From the NCBI RefSeq assembly GCF_024345395.1, contig NZ_JAGQBA010000007.1, forward strand, positions 84,646 through 148,645: a stretch of 64,000 nucleotides of DNA, given 5' to 3'. The stretch comes from Cyanobium sp. Tous-M-B4 (GTDB taxonomy: Bacteria; Cyanobacteriota; Cyanobacteriia; PCC-6307; Cyanobiaceae). Shown here one piece after another: positions 36,876 through 50,438 of this stretch (its first letter is position 1; every line of letters begins with the position of its first letter). Below the pieces are notes generated by a model that was not told the DNA's origin, searched no databases, and saw only the letters and a program-made list of their open reading frames with translations. The position numbers and the translations under genes were made by a program.

Positions 36876-39800
36876 GCCGCGACGGCCTGCCGTTCCGCCA
36901 TACCCACGCTGGCCTTCTCGCTGGGGGGCACCAGGAGCTTGAAACGGCCCCTCCAGCCATCCCAATCGGCCAGAATCGCGGCTGCCTTGCCGCTGCCGGT
37001 GGCCTGCAGGTGCGCCTCCAGTAGGGGCTTGAGCAGGGCGTCCTGCTCTGGGGTGGTGAGCTCGCAAATAGCCACGATCTCCGGATTTACCCGCTCGCGC
37101 AGACCGCCGTTCTCATCAAGGATGAAGGCCACACCACCGGTCATGCCGGCGGCCACATTGCGACCGGTGCTGCCCAGCACCACCACCACCCCACCGGTCA
37201 TGTATTCGCAGCAGTGATCGCCGGCGCCCTCGACCACGGTTTTCGCTCCGCTGTTGCGCACGCCAAAGCGCTCACCGGCGCGGCCTAGGGCAAACAGCTC
37301 TCCACCGGTAGCGCCATAAAGACAGGTGTTGCCCAGGATCACCTGGTTACCAGGGTCGTTGACGCCGGCAGGGGGCACCACGGTGAGGCGTCCGCCATTG
37401 AGGCCCTTACCCACATAGTCGTTGGCTTCACCCACTAGGCGCACGTTCATGCCCTGGAGCACGAAGGCCCCGAAGCTTTGACCCGCGGCACCTTCATAAG
37501 TGAGATCGAGCTGGCCTTGGAAGCCGGTGTTGCCATGGCGCGCCGCAATCTCGCCGGAGAGGCGGGCGCCCACGCTGCGATCTGTGTTCACGATCGCCAG
37601 GGTGCGGGCCACGCGGCCGTGGCCCTCGATAGCCGCCATCACCTCGGCGTCGGCCAGCAGCTGATCTTCCAGGATCGGGCCATTGCTATGGGCCTGGGCG
37701 TCGTGCTGAAGCCAGCTGCGATCAGCAGCGGCGGGGATAGGGTCAATCAGGCAGGAGAGATCAAGGGCGCTGGTTTTAGCGAGAGCAACGGCCCGGGGCT
37801 GCAGCAATTCACTGCGGCCGATCAGCTCTTCGAGCCGGGCCACGCCAAGCACGCTCAGCAGCTGACGCACCTCCTCGGCCACAAACAGGAAGAAATTCAC
37901 CACGTGCTCGGGCACGCCGGGGAAGCGCTTGCGCAGGTTTTCTTTCTGGGTAGCAACGCCCACCGGGCAATTGTTGGTGTGGCAAACGCGGGCCATGATG
38001 CAGCCTTCGGCGATCATCGCCACCGAGCCGAAGCCGTATTCCTCAGCGCCCAGCAAGGCCGCGATGATCACGTCCCAGCCTGTTTTGAGACCGCCATCGG
38101 CGCGCAGCAACACCCGATCACGCAGGCCGTTCTCGAGCAGCGACCGGTGCACCTCAGTGAGGCCCAGCTCCCAGGGGCTGCCGGCATGTTTGATCGAGCT
38201 GAGCGGTGAAGCGCCCGTGCCGCCGTCGTGGCCGGAGATCTGAATCACATCGGCGTTGGCCTTGGCCACACCCGCGGCGATGGTGCCGATGCCGATTTCC
38301 GCCACCAGCTTCACGCTCACCTTGGCGGCGGGGTGCACCTGGTGCAGGTCGTGGATCAGCTGGGCCAGATCCTCAATTGAATAGATGTCGTGATGGGGAG
38401 GCGGCGAAATCAGCGCCACGCCGGCCTTGCTGTTGCGCAGCCAGGCGATGTAGGGATCAACCTTCGGCCCCGGCAGCTGGCCTCCCTCACCCGGCTTGGC
38501 CCCCTGGGCCACCTTGATCTCCAGCTGGCGACCACTGCGCAGATATTCGGGGGTCACACCAAAGCGCCCTGAGGCGATCTGCTTGATGGCGGAGCAGGCG
38601 GTATCACCGTTGCGCAAGCAATTGAGGCTGGGCAGGGTCGGCGAATGACCGTCGCCATCCACATCGTTAAGCGTGTGGAAGCGGGCCGGATCCTCGCCGC
38701 CCTCCCCACTGTTGCTCTTGCCGCCGATGCGGTTCATGGCGATGGCTAACACCTCGTGGGCCTCGCGGGAGAGGGCCCCCAAGCTCATGCCGCCGGTGCA
38801 AAAGCGGCTGCAGATGCTCTCCACGCTCTCCACCTGCTCGATCGGCAGCGGGGCGAGAGCGGGCTTGAGTTCCAGCAGGTCCCGCAGGGCCGTGACTGGC
38901 CGGTGCTCCAGCAGGGTTTTGTAGGTGGAGAAGTGGTCGTAGCCGGGGCCCGCCTTAACGGCGGCATGCAGGGCTTTAGCCATCTCCGGGCTATTGAGGT
39001 GATACTCGCCGCCAGTGCGGTACTGCACAAAGCCCATGAACTCGAGCTTGGTGCGGTTGAGTTCGGGGAAGGCCTTGGCATGGAAGCTGAGGGTTTCGCT
39101 GGCCAGCTCGCCCAAGCTGAGTCCAGCCACCCGGCTGGTGGTGCCACTGAAGGCAAGCTGGATCAGATCGGCGCCAAGGCCGATGGCTTCGAAGATCTGG
39201 GCGCCGTGATAACTAGCCAGCAGGGAAATGCCGATCTTGGAGAGAATCTTGCGCAGGCCGTCTTCTAGGGCCTTGCGCACATTTGCCTGCACCTGATCGG
39301 GGCTGAGCGCCGGCAGCTTGCCGGTTTCGATCAGCTTCTGCACCCGGGGGTGGGCTAGCCAGTGGCGGCTGGTCTCCCAGGTGAGCCAAGGGCAAACGGC
39401 ACTGGCGCCATAACCGATCAGGCAGGCCAGGTGGTGAGTGCTCCAGCACTGGGCCGTTTCCACCACCAGGGAAGCCTGCAGGCGCAAGCCCAGATTGAGC
39501 AGGTGGTGATGCACCGCGCCCACGGCCAGCAGCGGTGGAATGGTGGCCGTGGTGGCATTGATCCCACCGGCCTCGCCGCCCCGATCGCTCAGCACCAGGA
39601 TCTGGCTGCCGGCGCGCACGGCCGCCTCGGCCGCGCTGCGCAGGCGCTGCACGGCAGCCTCGAGACCACCAGGACCGTCGGTGACGGCCATCAGCGTGGA
39701 AAGGGTGGTGGTGGGCAGGCCCTGCTGGCTCACCGCCGCCAGCTCCGCCTCATTGAGGATCGGGCTGGCCAGGTGCAGCACCGCCGCCGAGGCAGCTTCG

Positions 39801-41470
39801 GGGCGCAGCGGCGAGCCCCGTTTGCCCAGGTGCATCTCCAGGCTCATCACCAGCTTTTCCCGCAGCGGATCGATCGGCGGGTTGGTGACTTGGGCGAAGC
39901 GCTGCTTGAAGTAGTCGTAGAGGAGGTGGGGCTTGTCTGAGAGGACCGCCAGGGGGATGTCGTCGCCCATGCAGTAGGTGGGCTCCTTGGCCGCGCCGGC
40001 CATGTCCTCGATCACCAGCTCGAAGTCTTCGGCGGTGAAGCCAAAGGCCGTTTGCTGTTGCAACAGCTCCAGATCTCCCAGCTGACGCTCCTGAGTCCAG
40101 GGCTGGGGGACGAGGTTGCGGCGATGCTGCGCCAACCAGTCACCGTAGGGATGGCGGGCGGCCACCTCGGCCTTCACCTCCCAATTGCATAGCAGGCGGC
40201 CCTGCTCCAGATCCACTGCCAGCATCTGGCCAGGACCGAGGCGACCCTTTTCGATGATGCGGCTCTCCTCAAGCTCGACCACACCGGTTTCTGAGCCCAT
40301 CACCACGAAACCGTCGCTGGTAATGCAGTAGCGGGCGGGGCGCAGGCCGTTGCGATCCAGGGTGGCTCCCACGCAGCGGCCATCGGCGAACACCAGCAGG
40401 GCCGGACCATCCCAGGGCTCCTGGGTGCAGGCGGAATACTCGTAAAAAGACTGGATATCGGGCTTATCTGCCAGCTCGGGCTGGTCGCGGAAAGCTTCTG
40501 GCACCAGGGTGAGCAGGCCCTCGGTGATCGGTCGGCCGCTGCGCACCAGCAGCTCAAGGGTGGCGTCGAGGTTGGCGGAATCGCTGAAGGCGGGGTTCAC
40601 CACTGGCTTCAGCTCTGCAGCCGCCTCCCCCCAAACCGCATCGAGATTGGCTTCCGAAGCCCTTGCCCAGTTGAGGTTGCCCAACAAAGTATTGATCTCG
40701 CCGTTGTGACCCAGCAGCCGCATGGGCTGGGCCAGGGGCCAGCGGGGCAGGGTGTTGGTGCTGAAACGGCGGTGGTAAACCGCAAAGCTCACGGCAAAGC
40801 GTGCATCGCGCAGGTCGCCATAGAAAGCAGACAGCACTGCTGAACGCACCATGCCCTTGTAGACAACAGTTCGGCTGCTCAGGGAGGCGAAATAGAGCTC
40901 CCCTGGCCCTGGCCCCCAAACGGCGCGAGCCCGATCGCCGCAACGGCGGCGCAGCCGAAACAGCAGCGCTTCCAGGTCATCACCGGCTTGGTCAGCGGCA
41001 ATTAACCACTGCTCAATCGCCGGAGCGGTCTGGCGGGCCAAGGGGCCGAGAACAGATGCATCCAGAGGGACTGCACGCCAACCAAGACTGGCCAAGCCCA
41101 GCTTGGCGGCTTCATCATCACAAAAAAGTTTTGCCTGCTCGCGCTTTGCAGCATCGGCTGGCAAGAAAACCATGCCCAGCCCGCGAGCAGCTTCCTTGGC
41201 TGCCGCCGCCTCGGGCCATACCTCTTCTAAGTAGCTCCAGGGGATGCCGCAGAGCACCCCGGCCCCATCGCCGGAATCACCATCGCCACCGCAACCACCG
41301 CGGTGCTCCATGCAGTCGAGGCCGCGCAGGGCCTGCTGCAGCACCCAGTGACTGGCATCGCCCTGAAGATTGGCCAGAAAGCCCACACCACAGGCGTCCT
41401 TTTCGCCAGCGACAGCGGCCGGAGCAGCGCTATCGCAATGGGGCCAAACAGGGCGAGAGAAATGAGGCAT
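36872..41470 (-). CDS. glsF: Ferredoxin-dependent glutamate synthase, large single-subunit form
   Basis: Fd-GOGAT makes two glutamates from glutamine and 2-oxoglutarate using photosynthetic ferredoxin, the second step of ammonium assimilation. The 1532 residues include a class II glutaminase domain whose nucleophile Cys27 (in KDACGVGF) should be exposed by propeptide removal, an FMN-binding synthase domain ([35 protein letters not shown]), the 3Fe-4S motif [12 protein letters not shown], and a C-terminal beta-helix domain rich in Gly repeats. No small subunit is adjacent. No NtcA site (GTA-N8-TAC) was found upstream. Confidence 0.96.
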   Translation of the reverse strand: MPHFSRPVWPHCDSAAPAAVAGEKDACGVGFLANLQGDASHWVLQQALRGLDCMEHRGGCGGDGDSGDGAGVLCGIPWSYLEEVWPEAAAAKEAARGLGMVFLPADAAKREQAKLFCDDEAAKLGLASLGWRAVPLDASVLGPLARQTAPAIEQWLIAADQAGDDLEALLFRLRRRCGDRARAVWGPGPGELYFASLSSRTVVYKGMVRSAVLSAFYGDLRDARFAVSFAVYHRRFSTNTLPRWPLAQPMRLLGHNGEINTLLGNLNWARASEANLDAVWGEAAAELKPVVNPAFSDSANLDATLELLVRSGRPITEGLLTLVPEAFRDQPELADKPDIQSFYEYSACTQEPWDGPALLVFADGRCVGATLDRNGLRPARYCITSDGFVVMGSETGVVELEESRIIEKGRLGPGQMLAVDLEQGRLLCNWEVKAEVAARHPYGDWLAQHRRNLVPQPWTQERQLGDLELLQQQTAFGFTAEDFELVIEDMAGAAKEPTYCMGDDIPLAVLSDKPHLLYDYFKQRFAQVTNPPIDPLREKLVMSLEMHLGKRGSPLRPEAASAAVLHLASPILNEAELAAVSQQGLPTTTLSTLMAVTDGPGGLEAAVQRLRSAAEAAVRAGSQILVLSDRGGEAGGINATTATIPPLLAVGAVHHHLLNLGLRLQASLVVETAQCWSTHHLACLIGYGASAVCPWLTWETSRHWLAHPRVQKLIETGKLPALSPDQVQANVRKALEDGLRKILSKIGISLLASYHGAQIFEAIGLGADLIQLAFSGTTSRVAGLSLGELASETLSFHAKAFPELNRTKLEFMGFVQYRTGGEYHLNSPEMAKALHAAVKAGPGYDHFSTYKTLLEHRPVTALRDLLELKPALAPLPIEQVESVESICSRFCTGGMSLGALSREAHEVLAIAMNRIGGKSNSGEGGEDPARFHTLNDVDGDGHSPTLPSLNCLRNGDTACSAIKQIASGRFGVTPEYLRSGRQLEIKVAQGAKPGEGGQLPGPKVDPYIAWLRNSKAGVALISPPPHHDIYSIEDLAQLIHDLHQVHPAAKVSVKLVAEIGIGTIAAGVAKANADVIQISGHDGGTGASPLSSIKHAGSPWELGLTEVHRSLLENGLRDRVLLRADGGLKTGWDVIIAALLGAEEYGFGSVAMIAEGCIMARVCHTNNCPVGVATQKENLRKRFPGVPEHVVNFFLFVAEEVRQLLSVLGVARLEELIGRSELLQPRAVALAKTSALDLSCLIDPIPAAADRSWLQHDAQAHSNGPILEDQLLADAEVMAAIEGHGRVARTLAIVNTDRSVGARLSGEIAARHGNTGFQGQLDLTYEGAAGQSFGAFVLQGMNVRLVGEANDYVGKGLNGGRLTVVPPAGVNDPGNQVILGNTCLYGATGGELFALGRAGERFGVRNSGAKTVVEGAGDHCCEYMTGGVVVVLGSTGRNVAAGMTGGVAFILDENGGLRERVNPEIVAICELTTPEQDALLKPLLEAHLQATGSGKAAAILADWDGWRGRFKLLVPPSEKASVGMAERQAVAA

Positions 41471-41633
41471 AACCCGAGACGGTCCGGCAGGTGATCTGTC
41501 AGGGCAGCGCCGCTGAACACCCGCAGGTGTTAACGGCAGCAGAGCAGCTGATCCTAGGGATGCACATCCCCAAACCCGGGCGTCCTAACTCATAAAGAGG
41601 GCTAGCTTTCATGGCTGTCGGCCTGGCTGGCCC

Positions 41634-43376
41634 ATGGCCTCTACTGCATTGCTGGCTACCTGGCTCCTGGTTCTGTGCCTGGCAGGGGTCGGCCGGGCCA
41701 TGCCGATTACGCCGCCACCACCGCCACCGGTTGTCCCCATCGGTGGCGCCGCCGCAACTGAGCGCCAGGGCAGCAGTATCCGCATCAACGGCCGTCTCCA
41801 AAGCGCCCGCTGGCTCTGGGTTGGGGGCTTGGGCAACACGCCCCAACAACTGTGGATACCCCTAGAGGTGCTCGAAAACCAGCTCGGGGTCACCAGCCGC
41901 AGCCGCAGCGATGGCGCCCTGGAGCTGGAGTGGTTTGGCCAGGAACTCAAGGTGCCCGCCAGCGCCCAACGCAGCCTTGATGACGAGGTAGCGGTAGAGG
42001 TGAGCAGCCTGTTCGGCCGCATCGGCGTGGGCCTAAGCCAGGAGGGCAGCCTGCTCAGCCTGGAGCTGACCAGGCCCCAGCTGCTCCAGGTGCGCAGCTC
42101 AAACCCTGGCCCCATCAAGCGCGTCGTGCTCGATCTGGGCGGCCCGGCGGCCATTGGTAGAGACGACGCCGGACTGGTGGTCGACCTGCTCAGCCGCAGC
42201 GACCAACAGACCCTGCTGGGGAGCCTGGGCCTGAAGGCCCAGCAGAACAGCGCCGGGCTGAGGCTCAAACCCTCCGCAGCCAAATTGACGCGGGTATTCA
42301 GCCTGGGCGAACCCAACCGGGTGGTGATCGAGTGGCCGGATCAGGGGACCGCTAGCCGCACTGACAGTCCAGCCCCGATCGATCCACGCCTGCAGGCCCT
42401 GCTTGGCAAAGAACTTCAGTGGGATCGCCTGGTGCGCCAGGGCGTGCGCATTAATGCGATCCGCGTTGATCCATTTAACGCCTCATTGCAGCTCCGGCCC
42501 CTGGCCAGACCTGGAGCCATGGAGGGCCTCAGCTCCCTGGTGCAGCTCGCCAACCAGCAGCAGGCCTGGGTAGCGATCAACGGGGGTTACTTCAACCGGG
42601 TAAGGCGCTTGCCCTTGGGGGCTCTAAAACAAGACGGACGCTGGCTTTCCGGGCCAATTTTGAACCGGGGAGTCGCCGCCTGGGACGAGCGAACCATGCC
42701 CCGCTTTGGCCGGCTACAGCTTTCAGAATGGGTTGTGGGTCCCGGAGCTCTGCGTCTACCGGTCGCCGTTGTCAACAGTGGCTACGTGCAGCGAGGCATC
42801 AGCCGCTACACCGCCGACTGGGGGCCCAACTACCGAGCCCTGAGTGGCTCTGAGACTGGCTTATTAATCCAAGGCGGCCTGGTGCGACAGCAGCTTGGCC
42901 CCTCGGAACTGGATGCGGGCGTGCCGCTACGGGGCGATGACCTGCTGCTGGTGGGAAGGGGCGGAAGTGAGCTGCCCTGGGGCTTAGGCGAGCGGCTCCA
43001 AATCGAAAGCCGCCCCAGCAGCAACCTCGGCCTCGCAACCCACGTGATCGGCGGGGGGCCATTGCTGCTGCAGGCTGGCCGCATCGTGCTCAATGGCGCC
43101 GCCGAAAACTTCAGTTCCGCCTTCCTCAGCCAAGGAGCACCCCGCACCGTGCTGGCCAGAGACGACCGCCAGATTTGGCTGATCACCCTGGAGGGGATCC
43201 AGGACAGCGGCCCCTCCCTGGGGGAAACCGCCGCGCTGCTGCAACAGCTAGGCCTGCAAGACGCCCTAAATCTCGATGGCGGCAGCTCCACCGGGCTGGT
43301 GCTGGGGGGTTCCATGCAGGTGAAAGGTCGTGGTGTGGCCGGATCCGTTCACAACGGTGTCGGCCTGGTGCCATGA
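41634..43376 (+). CDS. Secreted phosphodiester glycosidase family protein (NAGPA-like)
   Basis: A 580-residue protein with an N-terminal signal peptide (about residues 1-22, ending GRAM). The C-terminal half (about 285-580) matches the phosphodiester glycosidase/NAGPA-like domain: AWVAINGGYFNRVRRLPLGA, then ALNLDGGSSTGLVLGG and GVAGSVHNGVGLVP at the end. The N-terminal half has beta-rich, AMIN-like or copper-amine-oxidase-like features but I cannot name it. The likely site is the periplasm or cell wall. Substrate unknown. Confidence 0.85.
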   Translation: MASTALLATWLLVLCLAGVGRAMPITPPPPPPVVPIGGAAATERQGSSIRINGRLQSARWLWVGGLGNTPQQLWIPLEVLENQLGVTSRSRSDGALELEWFGQELKVPASAQRSLDDEVAVEVSSLFGRIGVGLSQEGSLLSLELTRPQLLQVRSSNPGPIKRVVLDLGGPAAIGRDDAGLVVDLLSRSDQQTLLGSLGLKAQQNSAGLRLKPSAAKLTRVFSLGEPNRVVIEWPDQGTASRTDSPAPIDPRLQALLGKELQWDRLVRQGVRINAIRVDPFNASLQLRPLARPGAMEGLSSLVQLANQQQAWVAINGGYFNRVRRLPLGALKQDGRWLSGPILNRGVAAWDERTMPRFGRLQLSEWVVGPGALRLPVAVVNSGYVQRGISRYTADWGPNYRALSGSETGLLIQGGLVRQQLGPSELDAGVPLRGDDLLLVGRGGSELPWGLGERLQIESRPSSNLGLATHVIGGGPLLLQAGRIVLNGAAENFSSAFLSQGAPRTVLARDDRQIWLITLEGIQDSGPSLGETAALLQQLGLQDALNLDGGSSTGLVLGGSMQVKGRGVAGSVHNGVGLVP

Positions 43377-43389
43377 GAAAGCTGCCAAA

Positions 43390-43749
43390 ATGAGATCAGT
43401 TATGCAGCTCCCCATCCCCATGGCCAAGGCGCACAGCCTGCGCGTGACCGCCGCCGCCGCCGCCGAGCTAGGCCGACACGCAGCGGTGGCGGGCACTCCC
43501 GGGATGATGCATCTGGATTTAGTTGATGGGCGCTGTGAGCGCTGGGCGATTCGATTGCGCCCCGGCCACCTGGCGGGCACACCAATTGCCCGCGCCGATG
43601 GCATCACCCTTTATGCGCCAGCAGAACAGCTGAACCTTCTAAGCGGCCTGAGCCTGGACTACCGGGGTGACATCAGCGGCGGCGGCTTTTTGGTACGTCC
43701 AGGCGAAGGCACGGTGAGTTGCGCCTGCGGCACTGCGTTCAGCCGCTAA
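43390..43749 (+). CDS. Degenerate A-type Fe-S carrier-like protein (IscA/HesB fold)
   Basis: About 119 residues (fewer if the ATG at 43402 or 43420 is used). The C-terminal part GLSLDYRGDISGGGFLVRP followed by VSCACGTAFS resembles the end of IscA/SufA proteins (GGGF..NP..TCGCG.SF), keeping the CxCG pair. The upstream ligand Cys, normally in GGCSG, is not in its usual context; the only nearby Cys is in VDGRCERW. It may therefore bind a cluster differently or not at all. It lies 13 nt after the glycosidase gene. Confidence 0.65.
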   Translation: MRSVMQLPIPMAKAHSLRVTAAAAAELGRHAAVAGTPGMMHLDLVDGRCERWAIRLRPGHLAGTPIARADGITLYAPAEQLNLLSGLSLDYRGDISGGGFLVRPGEGTVSCACGTAFSR

Positions 43750-43796
43750 GGGGGAGGGCGACAGGCGACCCAGTAAGGTGATGGATTGTCGAAATC

Positions 43797-43812
43797 GGTC
43801 GGACGTCCGACC
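43797..43812. promoter_or_regulatory. Perfect 16-bp palindrome upstream of the str operon
   Basis: GGTCGGACGTCCGACC is fully self-complementary and lies 30 bp before the rpsL ATG. A possible -10, TATTCT, follows at 43815-43820, so the palindrome sits where a repressor or activator could contact polymerase. A related CCGACC recurs at 43822. Confidence 0.55.
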
Positions 43813-43841
43813 AATATTCTCCGACCAGACCCCGGTCCTCG

Positions 43842-44216
43842 ATGCCCACCATTCAGCAGCTAATCCGTACTGAGCGCCAGAGTCTTTCCCGGAAGACCAA
43901 GTCGCCCGCCCTACGCGCTTGTCCCGAGCGCCGCGGTGTGTGCACACGCGTATACACCTCCACCCCAAAGAAGCCGAATTCGGCCCTGCGCAAGGTGGCT
44001 CGGGTGCGTCTCACCTCTGGCTTTGAGGTGACCGCCTACATCCCTGGCATTGGGCACAACCTTCAGGAGCACTCTGTGGTTCTGATCCGAGGTGGACGCG
44101 TCAAGGATCTGCCTGGCGTCCGCTACCACATCATCCGCGGCACCTTGGACACCGCGGGCGTCAAGGACCGTCGCCAGTCCCGCTCCAAGTACGGCGCCAA
44201 GACGCCAAAGAGCTGA
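43842..44216 (+). CDS. rpsL: 30S ribosomal protein S12
   Basis: S12 monitors codon-anticodon pairing at the A site and is the streptomycin-resistance locus. The 124 residues include [20 protein letters not shown] and [18 protein letters not shown], with the wild-type Lys residues at the usual streptomycin positions, and end [11 protein letters not shown]. It heads the str operon. Confidence 0.97.
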   Translation: MPTIQQLIRTERQSLSRKTKSPALRACPERRGVCTRVYTSTPKKPNSALRKVARVRLTSGFEVTAYIPGIGHNLQEHSVVLIRGGRVKDLPGVRYHIIRGTLDTAGVKDRRQSRSKYGAKTPKS

Positions 44217-44322
44217 ACCCGCCTAGATCAGCGTGACTAGCCGCTGACCAGCAACTTCAGCAAAGGGCTTCACCGATGCCCGCTCAATTCCCTTCCCCTA
44301 GTTCTCCCCGCTCCGGTCGACC

Positions 44323-44793
44323 ATGTCTCGCCGCAATGCCGCCGAGAAGCGCCCAGTGCTTCCCGACCCCCAGTTCAATAGCCGCTTGGCCTCCATGATC
44401 GTGGCCCGGCTCATGAAGCACGGCAAAAAGTCCACGGCACAGCGCATCCTTTCGGATGCCTTCTCCTTGATCAATGACCGCACTGGTAATGATCCGCTGG
44501 AGCTGTTTGAGACAGCTGTACGCAATGCCACTCCGTTGGTTGAGGTTCGTGCCCGCCGGGTTGGCGGTGCCACCTACCAAGTCCCGATGGAAGTTCGCCA
44601 GGAGCGCGGTACAGCCATGGCTCTGCGCTGGCTGGTGAATTTCTCCCGCGCCCGCAACGGTCGCAGCATGGCCCAGAAATTGGCTGGTGAGCTGATGGAT
44701 GCAGCCAACGAAGCCGGTAGCGCGGTTCGCAAGCGGGAAGAGACCCACAAGATGGCTGAAGCTAACAAGGCTTTCGCCCACTACCGCTACTGA
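44323..44793 (+). CDS. rpsG: 30S ribosomal protein S7
   Basis: S7 nucleates assembly of the small-subunit head and touches E-site tRNA. The 156 residues include [20 protein letters not shown] and KVNPL-type helix regions ([20 protein letters not shown]), ending [15 protein letters not shown]. It lies 106 nt after rpsL. Confidence 0.97.
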   Translation: MSRRNAAEKRPVLPDPQFNSRLASMIVARLMKHGKKSTAQRILSDAFSLINDRTGNDPLELFETAVRNATPLVEVRARRVGGATYQVPMEVRQERGTAMALRWLVNFSRARNGRSMAQKLAGELMDAANEAGSAVRKREETHKMAEANKAFAHYRY

Positions 44794-44892
44794 TCCCGCC
44801 TGAACTGCTGAAGCCCAGGGCAACTTCAGCCTCAACAGACCCAGTCTGTAGAGTGACGCCCACGTTTTGTTGACCTTTCGGAGACCTCCCCC

Positions 44893-46968
<2,076 letters not shown>

Positions 46969-47008
46969 TCTCTCCTCTACCCACTAACCCCCCCGATTCT
47001 TTCTACTC

Positions 47009-48238
<1,230 letters not shown>

Positions 48239-48254
48239 TCCTGAGGTAGGTTTT

Positions 48255-48284
48255 TGGGGTGGGACCTCCAGGGTCTCCACCCCA
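48255..48284 (+). other. Hairpin between tuf and rpsJ
   Basis: TGGGGTGG-GACC pairs with GGTC-T-CCACCCCA (12 bp with one bulge, 5-nt loop). No T-run follows, so it is more likely an mRNA stability or processing element that separates abundant tuf mRNA from rpsJ than a terminator. Confidence 0.6.
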
Positions 48285-48361
48285 CCTGCCGCTCCTCGAC
48301 AATCCAGCTCCACCAGCCACCCGGGCGTTTCGCCCAGGAGCTTCCTGACGCCTGATCCGAC

Positions 48362-48682
48362 ATGTCCACAGCCATTGCCCAGCAGAAGATCCGCATTCGC
48401 CTCAAGGCGTTTGATCGCCGGATGCTTGATCTCTCCTGCGAAAAAATCATCGAAACCGCCGACCACACCGCCGCAACGGCGATCGGCCCCATTCCGCTGC
48501 CCACCAAGCGCAAGATTTACTGCGTGCTGCGCTCGCCCCACGTCGACAAAGACTCCCGCGAGCACTTCGAAACCCGCACCCATCGGCGCATCATCGATAT
48601 CTACAGCCCTTCGGCAAAGACGATCGACGCACTGATGAAGCTTGACCTGCCCAGCGGCGTTGATATTGAAGTCAAGCTCTGA
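48362..48682 (+). CDS. rpsJ: 30S ribosomal protein S10
   Basis: S10 (NusE) serves in the 30S head and in antitermination with NusB. The 106 residues include [21 protein letters not shown] and the loop [20 protein letters not shown]. In cyanobacteria and plastids rpsJ typically follows tuf rather than heading the S10 operon, as here. A terminator follows. Confidence 0.97.
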   Translation: MSTAIAQQKIRIRLKAFDRRMLDLSCEKIIETADHTAATAIGPIPLPTKRKIYCVLRSPHVDKDSREHFETRTHRRIIDIYSPSAKTIDALMKLDLPSGVDIEVKL

Positions 48683-48730
48683 GCCCAATCTCGGGTTATC
48701 CTGCCTGCCCAGTCGCTGACCGCAGCCGGA

Positions 48731-48768
48731 GCCCCTGTCACGCCAACGCGTGGCAGGGGCATTTTTTC
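48731..48768 (+). terminator. Rho-independent terminator ending the str operon
   Basis: GCCCCTGTCACGC and GCGTGGCAGGGGC form a 13-bp stem (one G-T) with a 4-nt loop, followed by ATTTTTTCT. It lies 49 nt after the rpsJ stop. Confidence 0.9.
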
Positions 48769-48798
48769 TAGGATGGCGTCGCATCTCCTGTTCAAGCC

Positions 48799-49446
48799 AT
48801 GGGCGAGCTGGCCGTAAGGGAGCTGCCGCTGTTTCCCTTGCCCGACGTGGTGCTCTTCCCCCAGGAAGTACTGCCACTTCATATTTTTGAGCCCCGCTAC
48901 AGGATGCTGCTGCGCACGGTGATGGCCGGAGACCAGCGCTTCGGAGTTGTGCGTTGGGACCCCCAAAACCAAACAATGGCCGATGTGGGCTGCTGTGCCG
49001 AGATCCTGCACTGTCAGACCCAGGACGACGACCACAGCAACATCGTGACCATGGGGCAACAGCGTTTTCGCGTACTCGACATCGTGCGTGAGGCGCCCTT
49101 TCGAGTGGGAATGGTTAGCTGGATTGAAGATGAACCCGAGACAAGCCATGCGGAGCTGGCTGCGTTGGCGGGCGATGTCGGCCAAGCCCTGCGGGATGTG
49201 GTGGAACTAACCGGCAAGCTGATTGGCAAACCCACCAGCCTGCCCAACGACCTGCCCGACTTACCCAGGGAGCTGTCGTTCTGGATCGGAGCCCACCTAG
49301 GTGGCCCGGTCGCCGACCACCAGCAGGCCCTGCTGGAGATCACTGATACCAGCGAGCGCCTGCGCCAGGAATACGAATTGCTGGACCAGACCAGGAGGCA
49401 GTTGGCGGCACGCACCGTGCTCAAAGACACCTTCCAGCCCCAATAA
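48799..49446 (+). CDS. LON N-terminal substrate-binding domain protein
   Basis: A 215-residue protein built of the LON substrate-recognition domain alone, without the AAA or protease domains. It starts VRELPLFPLPDVVLFPQEVL, then LHIFEPRYRMLLRTVM, the family signatures. Such stand-alone proteins are common in cyanobacteria and plants. Their role is unclear; peptide or protein binding is inferred from the domain. The next gene starts 8 nt downstream, so the two are cotranscribed. Confidence 0.9.
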   Translation: MGELAVRELPLFPLPDVVLFPQEVLPLHIFEPRYRMLLRTVMAGDQRFGVVRWDPQNQTMADVGCCAEILHCQTQDDDHSNIVTMGQQRFRVLDIVREAPFRVGMVSWIEDEPETSHAELAALAGDVGQALRDVVELTGKLIGKPTSLPNDLPDLPRELSFWIGAHLGGPVADHQQALLEITDTSERLRQEYELLDQTRRQLAARTVLKDTFQPQ

Positions 49447-49454
49447 CTCCTGCC

Positions 49455-50438
49455 ATGACCGTCCTGAGCTGGCCCCTGGCCGCCACCATCGGGGCCGGAG
49501 CCCTTGGCTGCCTTGCCGTCGCCCTATCGGCACGCCTTTGGCTGAAACGCCGGCGGCGTTATGAATCCTCAGCAAGCGTGGCAGACGCCTACGACCGCTG
49601 GACCAATGACCAGCTGCTGGAGCGGCTCTGGGGGGACCATATCCACCTGGGCTACTACCGCCAGAGTGGTAGCCCCAGGTCGCGCCACCAGGATTTCCGA
49701 GTTGCCAAAGAAACCTTCGTCCATGAACTAGCGCGCTGGAGCGGCCTCGACCAACTGCCCCGCGGCTCCACCGTGCTTGATGTGGGCTGCGGCATTGGCG
49801 GCAGCGCCCGCATCCTGGCGAGGGACTATGGACTGAACGTCCTGGGTATCAGCATCAGCCCGGCCCAGATAGCCCGGGCCACTGCCCTAACGCCAGCCGG
49901 CCTCAGCTGCCGCTTTGCGGTGATGGATGCCCTAGCCCTGGAAATTGCCGATGCCAGCGTTGATGCCGTCTGGAGTGTGGAGGCCTGTCCCCACATGCCC
50001 GACAAGCAGCGCTACGCCGATGAGTTGCTGCGTGTGCTCAAACCAGGCGGCCTGCTGGCTGTAGCCGACTGGAACCGGCGCGATCCGGCCGATGGCGCCA
50101 TGGATCGGCGAGAGCGCTGGGTGATGCGTCAGTTGCTTGAACAGTGGGCCCACCCTGAATTCGCCAGTATCCGCGGGCTGCAAAAGCACCTGGAATCAAG
50201 CGCCCAATCCGGTGGCATCAGCATCGAAACAGGCGACTGGACCAGCGCCACCCTGCCCTCCTGGATCGAATCGATCTTTGAGGGGGTACGCCGGCCCGGC
50301 GCCATCCTGGGCCTGGGTCCCGCCGCAGTTTTGCAAGGCCTGCGCGAAACTCCCACGATCCTGCTGATGCGTTGGGCCTTCGCCACCGGACTGATGCAAT
50401 TTGGCGTCTTTCGCGGCCGCAAGCCCAGCCAGGCCTAA
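49455..50438 (+). CDS. MPBQ/MSBQ methyltransferase (tocopherol and plastoquinone pathway)
   Basis: A 327-residue SAM methyltransferase resembling Synechocystis Sll0418, which methylates 2-methyl-6-phytyl-benzoquinol on the way to tocopherol. Features are an N-terminal hydrophobic anchor (about residues 7-27), WGDHIHLGYY, SAM motif I VLDVGCGIGGSARILA, and WSVEACPHMPDKQRYADELL, all close to my memory of Sll0418. It acts at the plasma or thylakoid membrane. Closely related gamma-tocopherol methyltransferases are the main alternative. Its end overlaps pheA by 4 nt, tail to tail. Confidence 0.85.
   Translation: MTVLSWPLAATIGAGALGCLAVALSARLWLKRRRRYESSASVADAYDRWTNDQLLERLWGDHIHLGYYRQSGSPRSRHQDFRVAKETFVHELARWSGLDQLPRGSTVLDVGCGIGGSARILARDYGLNVLGISISPAQIARATALTPAGLSCRFAVMDALALEIADASVDAVWSVEACPHMPDKQRYADELLRVLKPGGLLAVADWNRRDPADGAMDRRERWVMRQLLEQWAHPEFASIRGLQKHLESSAQSGGISIETGDWTSATLPSWIESIFEGVRRPGAILGLGPAAVLQGLRETPTILLMRWAFATGLMQFGVFRGRKPSQA

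Noticed and set aside
41471..41633. NtcA site upstream of glsF
   Set aside because: No GTA-N8-TAC was found in the divergent gap by eye.
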